Of a DNA stretch of 5,293 bases, positions 1 through 4,749 are shown in pieces; within the stretch, counting starts at the first letter, position 1, and each line of letters starts with the position of its first letter. This stretch comes from Clostridium sp. UBA4746. GTDB taxonomy: Bacteria > Bacillota > Clostridia > Clostridiales > Clostridiaceae. The stretch is from the NCBI GenBank assembly GCA_002403785.1, contig DHIM01000036.1, forward strand, positions 1,279-6,571, in the 5' to 3' direction. Below the pieces are notes generated by a model. The model did no database searches. It was not told where the DNA came from and saw only the letters and a list, made by a program, of their open reading frames with translations. Position numbers and translations under genes: made by a program.

Positions 1-714
1 TGCTTAATGAAACCAAGAGATTCATATAAAGATAGAATCTTTTCAACAAGTGTTGTTGGCTGGGATGGAATAAAACATATATCTAATGATGATAATGGCC
101 ATAAGGACTTCGCCGAAATAATTAAAAAAGCGCTAGAACTTGGTGGCTTTGAAAAAGATGAAGAAGTTAAAGAAATTCTAGTAGGATTTGGTCATAAAGC
201 AACTTTAAGTCATGCTGAAGAAATAGTGAATGCAGTTAAAGAAGGAAAAATCAAACACTTTTTCTTAATTGGAGGATGTGACGGTGCAAGAACAGGAAGA
301 AATTATTACACTGAATTTGCGCAACAAGTACCTAAAGATTGTATTATTCTCACTTTAGCTTGTGGAAAATATCGTTTTAATAAATTGGAGTTTGGTGAAG
401 TAGCAGGACTTCCAAGGTTACTAGATATAGGTCAATGTAACGACGCATATTCTGCTGTTAGAATAGCTTTAGTACTAGCTGACGCATTTGAATGCACCGT
501 TAATGATCTACCACTATCATTTATTATAACTTGGTATGAGCAAAAAGCTGTTGCTGACTTATTGGCGTTATTATCACTTGGAGTAAAAGGAATTTACCTT
601 GGGCCAACACTACCAGCTTTCTTAAGCCCTAATGTATTACAATTCCTAATTGATACTTTTGACATTAAACCAATAAGCAATCCAGAAGCTGATTTAAAAC
701 AAATATTGGGATAA
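1..714 (+). CDS. hcp: Hybrid cluster protein / hydroxylamine reductase, C-terminal part
   Basis: This is the C-terminal 237 codons of Hcp; the start lies left of the window, and the ATG at 7 is an internal Met. Hcp is a cytoplasmic iron-sulfur protein with a hybrid [4Fe-2S-2O] cluster. It reduces hydroxylamine in vitro and is linked to NO reduction and nitrosative stress defence in anaerobes. Visible metal-site residues, numbered from Met at 7, are Cys at nt 1-3, Cys91 (GGCDGA), Cys119 (LACGKYRFN), Cys144 (IGQCNDAYSA), and Glu178 and Lys180 (WYEQKAV). The spacings 28, 25, 34 and 2 match those between the E. coli ligands from Cys405 to Lys494, so the visible part of the active site looks intact. 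The end motif GVKGIYLGPTLPAF is also typical. The N-terminal cysteine cluster that separates the short and long classes is not in view. The gene ends at TAA 712-714 and converges on the chemoreceptor remnant. Confidence 0.96.
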   Translation, partial: CLMKPRDSYKDRIFSTSVVGWDGIKHISNDDNGHKDFAEIIKKALELGGFEKDEEVKEILVGFGHKATLSHAEEIVNAVKEGKIKHFFLIGGCDGARTGRNYYTEFAQQVPKDCIILTLACGKYRFNKLEFGEVAGLPRLLDIGQCNDAYSAVRIALVLADAFECTVNDLPLSFIITWYEQKAVADLLALLSLGVKGIYLGPTLPAFLSPNVLQFLIDTFDIKPISNPEADLKQILG

Positions 715-741
715 CAATATCAATTTTAAAGTTATAGTTTA

Positions 742-793
742 AAAATAAGCTACTGCTAAATGTATATAATTACATTTAGTAGTAGCTTATTTT
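742..793. terminator. Bidirectional intrinsic terminator between convergent genes
   Basis: A 23-bp inverted repeat (742-764 with 771-793) encloses the 6-base loop TATAAT. All positions pair, with one G-U wobble at 755/780. The core stem is AATAAGCTACT with AGTAGCTTATT. A-runs on the left arm and T-runs on the right arm give a U-rich tail on whichever strand is transcribed. It starts 27 bp after the hcp stop and lies about 97 bp beyond the minus-strand stop of the chemoreceptor remnant, so it can end transcripts from both sides. Confidence 0.85.
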
Positions 794-889
794 ATGTCAA
801 TAAAAACATTATTTTAAATAAGTTGAATGTAACATAATAGTGTTTTATTTTATACTTGCACGCTTTTGAAAAAAAAGTATATATTTTTC

Positions 890-1475
890 TTAAATCTTAA
901 ATTTTTGTACCAATTCGTTAAGTTTTTGTGCAAGCTCCGCTTGAATTTGTGAGGTTTGTGCTACTTGCGTCATAGCTTTTGAAGCTCCATCAATACTAAT
1001 TTGAATATCTCCTGTATGTTCTGCAGAAAGCCGTGAATTTTGTGCTAGGGTTTGAGCCGCCGAACTAACTTCATTTACTGTAGCTTCGACCTCTTCAGAC
1101 ATAGATGCAATTTCTTCTGACATAGAGCTTATAAAGTCCCCATCTTCACCATATTGTTTTCCTGATGCAGCATATTGTTCTAAGACAGGTCTAATATCTT
1201 CTATAATGAATTTAAGTATATCATTGCTATTTTTAGACAAATTCTTAAATGCATCTTGAACTTTTACTATAGTGCCTTGAATGGTACTTACGGTCTCTGA
1301 GGATTGTTCTGCAAGTTTTCTTATTTCATCAGCAACTACTGCAAATCCTTTTCCATGATCTCCGGCTCTTGCTGCTTCAATGGCTGCATTTAATGCTAGT
1401 AAATTAGTTTGTGATGTAATGGCCGCAATTCCATCCGCTTGTTTTTATCATGTTAATAAAAAATGCCTTTTTCAT
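890..1475 (-). pseudogene. Methyl-accepting chemotaxis protein, signalling-domain remnant
   Basis: The minus strand is open from 1444 to the stop at 890-892 and encodes about 184 residues of an MCP cytoplasmic domain. The hallmark hairpin tip that binds CheA and CheW is present: QTNLLALNAAIEAARAG, then HGKGFAVVADEIRKLAEQ. A long helical, Ser/Ala/Glu-rich C-terminal arm with likely methylation-region repeats (SMSEEIASMSEEVEATV) follows, ending in ELAQKLNELVQKFKI. The apparent start at 1240 is a TTG inside the domain and not a real start. Upstream, TAA at 1445-1447 closes the frame. Dropping one base from the A5 run (plus-strand T 1442-1446) joins it to FINMIK, which fits the helix just before the tip, so homology seems to reach about 1475 before stops end it. 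No sensor domain, membrane helix, HAMP domain or ribosome site is visible. It is a truncated, frameshifted gene, probably not translated. A short cytosolic receptor ancestor is possible. Confidence 0.88.
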
Positions 1476-1500
1476 TTCTAATTATTACTATCTAACACAC

Positions 1501-1544
1501 TTCTTAAACTAAATCTAAGACTTTCTTAATCTGTTTTTAATGTT
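1501..1544 (+). promoter_or_regulatory. Four 11-bp phased repeats, likely response-regulator operator
   Basis: Four consecutive 11-mers share one pattern: TTCTTAAACTA (1501), AATCTAAGACT (1512), TTCTTAATCTG (1523) and TTTTTAATGTT (1534). Units 1 and 3 are the closest, matching at 9 of 11 bases. An 11-bp period places every unit on the same helix face, the known arrangement for OmpR/PhoB-family response regulators bound as tandem dimers. The array ends just before a plausible -10 box. The assignment to that regulator family, and to control of the downstream mprF-like gene, is inferred. Confidence 0.45.
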
Positions 1545-1557
1545 ACAAATATATAGT
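1528..1557 (+). promoter_or_regulatory. Candidate activator-dependent promoter
   Basis: TATAGT at 1552-1557 is a reasonable sigma-A -10 hexamer. At 17-18 bp upstream the sequence (AATCTG/ATCTGT) is a poor -35 box that overlaps repeat unit 3 of the phased array. A weak -35 covered by operator repeats fits a promoter that needs an activator. The mprF-like start lies about 120 bp downstream, which leaves a leader without an obvious terminator or riboswitch fold. Confidence 0.35.
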
Positions 1558-1677
1558 ATGAAATAGGAGAAAATTTATCGAAGCTTTTCAATAACGAAAT
1601 TGTACTAGAGAAGAACCAGAGTGTAAACTTAAATAAGCTTACATATATAATTGCACAATATTTAAGGATATGTTTTT

Positions 1678-1908
1678 TTGAAAAGGATAATTACCAAAAC
1701 TATTAGGTATAGTATTATCAATACTGCTGTATTCCTTACTTTAATGTTAGGAATTGAGAATATATTGTACGAATACTACTATAGAATTCATGTTATTTCG
1801 TATATGAGTAAATACTTTTACTTTTTTAGTCCCGAAACATTAGTTCTGCATAGAACAATTTCTGTTATTACAGGATTTGTATTAATTTTTACAAGTTACA
1901 GATTATAA
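1678..1908 (+). CDS. N-terminal membrane fragment of an MprF-like synthase, cut by TAA
   Basis: This is the first 76 codons of a gene that continues in the same frame at 1915. The start is TTG at 1678, chosen because AAGGA at 1664-1668 lies 9 bases upstream; the ATG at 1670 hits TGA after two codons. A basic N-terminus (MKRIITKTIRY) is followed by a membrane segment at residues 13-31, a Tyr-rich extracytoplasmic stretch, and a second membrane segment at 57-74 (LHRTISVITGFVLIF). The sequence then reads SYRL, TAA, KRMTMAW. In LysX/MprF-type membrane regions, an arginine-containing turn and AW usually follow the 'G-L-L-L' helix without a break, so the stop lies inside a conserved motif and stands where a residue such as Tyr (TAT/TAC) would be expected. 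Alone, the fragment has no enzymatic domain. It could be a nonsense mutation, a recoding site or a sequencing error. Confidence 0.75.
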   Translation: MKRIITKTIRYSIINTAVFLTLMLGIENILYEYYYRIHVISYMSKYFYFFSPETLVLHRTISVITGFVLIFTSYRL

Positions 1909-1923
1909 AAAAGGATGACAATG
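1909..1923 (+). promoter_or_regulatory. Ribosome binding site behind the premature stop
   Basis: AAAAGGATGAC directly after TAA 1906-1908 is a fair Shine-Dalgarno sequence. It is badly placed for ATG 1915, which overlaps it, but it is about 5 bases from ATG 1921. Ribosomes ending at the TAA could therefore restart at 1921 and make a 474-residue protein that begins MAWVISI. The site may be fortuitous, since it encodes the conserved KRM of the unbroken protein. Confidence 0.4.
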
Positions 1924-3345
1924 GCATGGGTAATTTCAATATGTATGCTGTATGTTTCAATGCTAATGCATGTAATTAACCTTCACAGTTTATTTAATTC
2001 TGCTATTATTGTTGAATTTATTGTTATCATTATTCTGTCTTTTAATTATAAAAAATTTAAAAAGGCGTCTGAACCAATAAGTCTTAAAAATAGTATATTT
2101 CTTGGTGTGATAGTTATTTTTTTAATTATTATTAATACGTGCTTTGCAACCTATGAAATAAACATTAGGCCTTTAACAGTAAACATATTGGGTTATGCTG
2201 TTTTACGCACTTTGAAAATGCTGTTTTTAATTGATTTTTCTACTTTAGGACATTTATCAACGAGGGAACTGGTCTTTGTAAAGACTGAAATAGCGATAAA
2301 CTGGACTGGGGTTTTAGCTGCACTTTTCTTTATTTTAAAACCACTTGTTTATCAGTCTTTTGTAACTGCATTTGACAAAGAGAAGGTAAGAAAACTGCTT
2401 CATAAATACGGTGAAAATCCTCTTTCATATATTGCTATTGAAGATGACAAAAGATATTATTTTGCTCATAATGTTGAAGGGGTAATAGTATATACAGCAG
2501 CTGCAGGAGTTGCAGTCTGTGCTGGAGATCCATTATGCTCTGATAAAGATATGCCTTTACTTATAACGGAATTTATAACCAATTGCAAACAAAATGATTT
2601 GGATATATGTTTTTGTCATACACTTGAAAAACATATTCCGTTATATACTTTTCTTGGGTTTGGTAAAACAAAATGTGGCGAAGAAGCAATGTTTGACCTT
2701 GAGACATATAACTTAGAAGGAGGTAAAGCAGCTAAAATAAGAAATGCGATAAATCATGCCTCTGCTTTAGGAATTACAATATTAGAATATAAACCCTTGG
2801 AGAAAAGGGATAAATTAATTGAACAGCAAATTAATGATGTCTCAGATGAATGGCTTAAAAATAAAAATAGCAGTGAATTGTCTTTTATGTTAGGAACAAT
2901 TTCACTGGATAATCCTATGGATAGAAGATATTTTGCAGCCCACAGCAATAAAAAAAAGATGCTTGGTTTTATTGTATTTTCACCTTTTGCTGGCGGGAAA
3001 GGGTATCTAGCGGATATTACAAGGCGAAGGAACAATGCTCCTATTGGAGTTATGGAAAAAATTACAATTGAGGCTTTTAATAAGATGAAATTAGAGGGAG
3101 TAAAGTGGGGTACATTAGGTTTGGCACCACTTGTAAATGCTACAGATGAGGAGGGAATAACTGGTAAATTACTAAAACTCGTATATGAAAAACTTAATAG
3201 TTTTTATGGGTTTAAAGGTTTATACCATTATAAGAAAAAATACAGTCCTACAGTTTGGGAAAATCGGTATATAGTATATTATCCTAAATTGTTTACACCC
3301 AAAATTGCATATTCAATAATAAAGGCACAAAATCCAAATGAGTAA
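1915..3345 (+). CDS. Phosphatidylglycerol lysyltransferase-like protein (MprF/LysX family, DUF2156), main part
   Basis: MprF-family enzymes transfer an amino acid from aminoacyl-tRNA to phosphatidylglycerol in the membrane, which lowers surface negative charge and gives resistance to cationic peptides. Numbered from ATG 1915, hydrophobic segments lie at about 4-22, 27-44, 60-78 and 127-147, with a possible one at 88-106. From about 160 to 465 runs a soluble DUF2156/GNAT-like catalytic domain. Recognisable signatures are NPLSYIAIEDDKRYYF, AGDPL at 203-207, GEEAMFDLETYNL, LADITRRRNNAPIGVMEK, LGLAPL at 401-406, and a closing KKYSPTVWENRYIVYYP. The upstream 76 codons are in the same frame and separated only by TAA 1906-1908. 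The joined length, about 555 residues, fits short-form family members and not full MprF (about 840-880), which has a separate flippase. The catalytic domain shows no other stop or frameshift, so the break may be recent. The substrate (Lys, Ala or other) cannot be read from sequence. If translated alone, the start is probably ATG 1921. Confidence 0.85.
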   Translation: MTMAWVISICMLYVSMLMHVINLHSLFNSAIIVEFIVIIILSFNYKKFKKASEPISLKNSIFLGVIVIFLIIINTCFATYEINIRPLTVNILGYAVLRTLKMLFLIDFSTLGHLSTRELVFVKTEIAINWTGVLAALFFILKPLVYQSFVTAFDKEKVRKLLHKYGENPLSYIAIEDDKRYYFAHNVEGVIVYTAAAGVAVCAGDPLCSDKDMPLLITEFITNCKQNDLDICFCHTLEKHIPLYTFLGFGKTKCGEEAMFDLETYNLEGGKAAKIRNAINHASALGITILEYKPLEKRDKLIEQQINDVSDEWLKNKNSSELSFMLGTISLDNPMDRRYFAAHSNKKKMLGFIVFSPFAGGKGYLADITRRRNNAPIGVMEKITIEAFNKMKLEGVKWGTLGLAPLVNATDEEGITGKLLKLVYEKLNSFYGFKGLYHYKKKYSPTVWENRYIVYYPKLFTPKIAYSIIKAQNPNE

Positions 3346-3365
3346 TTGATTTTATTCTTGTGTAG

Positions 3366-3464
3366 CTCAAATCTATTCTAATGGATAGTGAGCATATAGG
3401 ATGGAAAGGTTGGGTGTATATTAATGAGGCTATTGACAAATATTACAACAAAAATAAAAAATAA
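3366..3464 (+). pseudogene. C-terminal remnant resembling DltD
   Basis: A 32-codon stretch is open from after TAG 3363-3365 to TAA 3462-3464. It contains MDSEHIGWKGWVYINEAI from ATG 3381, then DKYY and a Lys/Asn-rich tail. The pattern 'D-x-x-H-x-G-W-K-G-W-V-Y' close to a protein end is, from memory, that of DltD, the membrane-anchored protein of the dlt operon that helps D-alanylate teichoic acids; the His would be its conserved C-terminal active-site His. The rest of DltD (about 380-400 residues) is missing, there is no ribosome site at ATG 3381, and the scrap begins only about 20 bp after the mprF-like stop. I read it as the end of a deleted dltD. A chance 27-residue peptide is the alternative. 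Confidence 0.5.
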
Positions 3465-3721
3465 CGCACTATAAAATAAATGTTATGAATTTTAGCAGTT
3501 TAATTCAAACTTAATCTAATCTTTAGTTATTTTTAATTTATATTATGTACTATATAAAAATAAAGATAAGAAATGTTGGTACAGAATTTTAATTAAACCA
3601 TGAAATTTTATAATGACATATAAAGTGGATTTACTTAGTAATGATAAAGATTATATTTGTAGTAAAGTTTGGATGCTTTTAGTTTAAGTAATAAAACTAT
3701 TTACAGAGGAATAATATTGTA
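3465..3721. other. AT-rich intergenic region without an intact gene
   Basis: The stretch between the DltD-like scrap and the next gene is very A/T-rich and carries no convincing terminator. A 24-codon reading frame at 3613-3687 (MTYKVDLLSNDKDYIC and onward) has no ribosome site and is not called. The only supported element is a possible promoter at 3630-3657. Confidence 0.5.
3630..3657 (+). promoter_or_regulatory. Candidate sigma-A promoter for the 129-residue gene
   Basis: TTTACT (3630-3635) and TATATT (3652-3657) are separated by 16 bp, close to the TTGACA/TATAAT consensus pair. Transcription from here would give a leader of about 70 bases before ATG 3735. In DNA this A/T-rich such matches also arise by chance. 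Confidence 0.35.
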
Positions 3722-3734
3722 GAGGGGTGATGAA

Positions 3735-4124
3735 ATGATAATTGATAATGAAAGAGAATTTGATACTGCTAAAGATAAATTAATTTGGACTAAAATTATT
3801 AGTATTTTCCCTTTAGCTACAAATAACACTAAAAGTACACATTTAGTAAAATATTATAAAACTGAATCTGATGAAGAATATTTTATATTTGAGTATATAA
3901 TGGCTGAAAATAATGGTTGCATTGTAAATAATTTTAATGGGTATCAATGGAGTGAAATTATAAAACAAATTGATTTTCCAGTTCATTGTTTTATTTATTC
4001 TCAAAGTGTTATTGATAAAAATTATTTTGGATTACTTACGATGGGAAGTTCAATTAAGATACGTACACAAGATTACAAGAATGAACAAGAAACAAAAATA
4101 TATGAGATAGAGCATCGTAAATGA
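3735..4124 (+). CDS. Small soluble protein of unknown function, 129 residues
   Basis: I do not recognise the family. Translation is well supported: GAGGGGTGA (3722-3730) sits 4 bases before ATG 3735, a candidate promoter lies upstream, and a terminator overlaps the stop. The protein is acidic to neutral with no signal peptide or membrane segment. Its start, EREFDTAKDKLIWTKIISIF, suggests an amphipathic helix. The middle is rich in aromatics (KYYKTESDEEYFIFEYIMAE; NNFNGYQWSEIIKQIDFP), followed by VHCFIYSQSVIDKNYFGLL, a likely beta-strand core, and a charged tail. It has two Cys (about residues 62 and 90) and no catalytic or metal motif. It is an isolated single gene. Being intact with clean signals among decayed neighbours suggests it is in use. 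The alternation of short helices and strands would suit a small alpha/beta adaptor or immunity-like protein, but nothing in the sequence proves a role. Confidence 0.75.
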   Translation: MIIDNEREFDTAKDKLIWTKIISIFPLATNNTKSTHLVKYYKTESDEEYFIFEYIMAENNGCIVNNFNGYQWSEIIKQIDFPVHCFIYSQSVIDKNYFGLLTMGSSIKIRTQDYKNEQETKIYEIEHRK

Positions 4125-4133
4125 TGCTTTTTT
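4111..4133 (+). terminator. Intrinsic terminator overlapping the stop codon
   Basis: AGCATC (4111-4116) pairs with GATGCT (4123-4128), and a G-U pair at 4117/4122 extends the stem to 7 bp around the loop TAAA. Six T follow at 4128-4133. The last four sense codons and TGA (4122-4124) of the 129-residue gene lie inside the hairpin, so the transcript ends within about 10 bases of the stop. Confidence 0.8.
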
Positions 4134-4436
4134 ATTCTCTCAAAATATGGAGGTATATATAAGGAAAATTTATATAGTAACAGGTAAAGTATATTTTCAT
4201 CAAATTATCTCATTGATATTAAGCCTTAATGAACTAAATTTCATGATAAAGAATAACAAGTTTAGTAAGAATTTTTTTAGAGTAACAAAGATTGCTTGGT
4301 TACATCAGGTACTATAACTAAGACTTAGGGAAACACCATGATAAGTGCGTTCTTCGAGAGTTAGTGTAGTAAACCAGTGTATAAGAGAAAATTCTTCTAT
4401 TACAATAGGAATAGGAGATATTTAATTAATAGGACT
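4134..4436. other. Degenerate region with short palindromes
   Basis: No credible intact gene is present. A plus-strand 56-codon frame (4147-4317) lacks a ribosome site. Between 4295 and 4378 base composition is less A/T-rich, with CTTGGTTA/TAACTAAG (4295-4302 with 4315-4322, one G-U) and the overlapping palindrome CTAAGACTTAG (4318-4328). On the minus strand over about 4310-4380 the frame reads FTTLTLEERTYHGVSLSL and then stops. 'LTLEER/DR' followed by a helix resembles the N-terminus of IS30-type transposases. This is a weak resemblance and only a hint of an old insertion sequence. Confidence 0.3.
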
Positions 4437-4742
4437 TTAAGAATTTATATAAATGATCTTGTTGCTATCCATATATATTTTACGGATATGATCAGTCATA
4501 GTTTCAGTATTTTCAAAGTTTGCTTTCTTTACAGCTTCAGTTTTATGTATGATACTTTAATTTTATTTGCTTAATCTTAAGTTATAGTCTTCCCAGTTAT
4601 ATCTAATGGTATACCTTTTAACCCTGGGGAAAAAAGTATGGCACTTAAAATGATACATATTTCTGTAACAATATCACCACAATTTTATAGTAAGAATATA
4701 ATCTAAAGGGACGTAATGACATTTATTACCATGAAAGTACAT
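4437..4742 (-). pseudogene. Possible decayed minus-strand gene, family unknown
   Basis: Three short protein-like stretches follow one another on the minus strand in shifting frames. MYFHGNKCHYVPLDYILTIK runs from ATG 4742. Next, CGDIVTEICIILSA and LFSPGLKGIPLDITGKTIT run over about 4681-4580 in another frame, up to TAA at 4577-4579. Then KTEAVKKANFENTETMTDHI and RKIYMDSNKIIYINS run over about 4544-4440, back in the first frame, up to TAA 4437-4439. Two compensating frameshifts plus stops would reconcile them into one product of roughly 100 residues. I do not recognise a family. The plus-strand 65-codon frame at 4377-4574 is more likely the antisense shadow of this stretch: it has no ribosome site and an odd Phe/Tyr/Ile-rich composition. 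Chance open frames remain possible. Confidence 0.25.
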
Positions 4743-4748
4743 CCCTTT
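4705..4748. repeat. Imperfect inverted repeat
   Basis: AAAGGGACGTA (4705-4715) pairs with TACATCCCTTT (4738-4748) over 11 positions with one C/A mismatch. A competing inner hairpin, GTAAT (4713-4717) with ATTAC (4725-4729), shares the left arm. Role unknown: it could be a weak terminator for plus-strand transcripts (TCCCTTTTA follows) or the remains of a mobile-element end. It overlaps the start of the putative decayed minus-strand gene. Confidence 0.35.
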
Positions 4749-4749
4749 T

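Noticed and set aside
851..881. Hairpin TATACTT/AAGTATA after the chemoreceptor remnant
   Set aside because: A 7-bp A/T stem with a 17-base loop is too weak; the strong hairpin at 742-793 explains termination better.
890..1240. A 116-residue gene starting at TTG 1240
   Set aside because: That TTG is an internal Leu codon of the chemoreceptor domain, which continues in frame to 1444.
2754..3035. Minus-strand 93-codon open frame within the mprF-like gene
   Set aside because: It lies antisense to the conserved catalytic domain and has a composition expected of a shadow frame, with no ribosome site.
3613..3687. Plus-strand 24-codon frame (MTYKVDLLSNDKDY and onward) as a leader peptide
   Set aside because: No Shine-Dalgarno sequence precedes it and no attenuator-like hairpin follows; the sequence overlaps the candidate promoter.
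4147..4317. Plus-strand 56-codon frame starting MEVYIRKIYIV
   Set aside because: The purine-rich GGAGG lies inside the frame and not before it. It directly follows a terminator and has no recognisable family.
4310..4380. IS30-type transposase N-terminus on the minus strand
   Set aside because: Only about 20 residues show a loose LTLEER-type match before a stop. There are no terminal inverted repeats or catalytic motifs, so it is kept as a hint and not as a mobile element.
4377..4574. Plus-strand 65-codon frame starting MYKRKFFYYNRNRR
   Set aside because: It has no ribosome site, an extreme Phe/Tyr/Ile/Asn composition, and the opposite strand reads more like protein.
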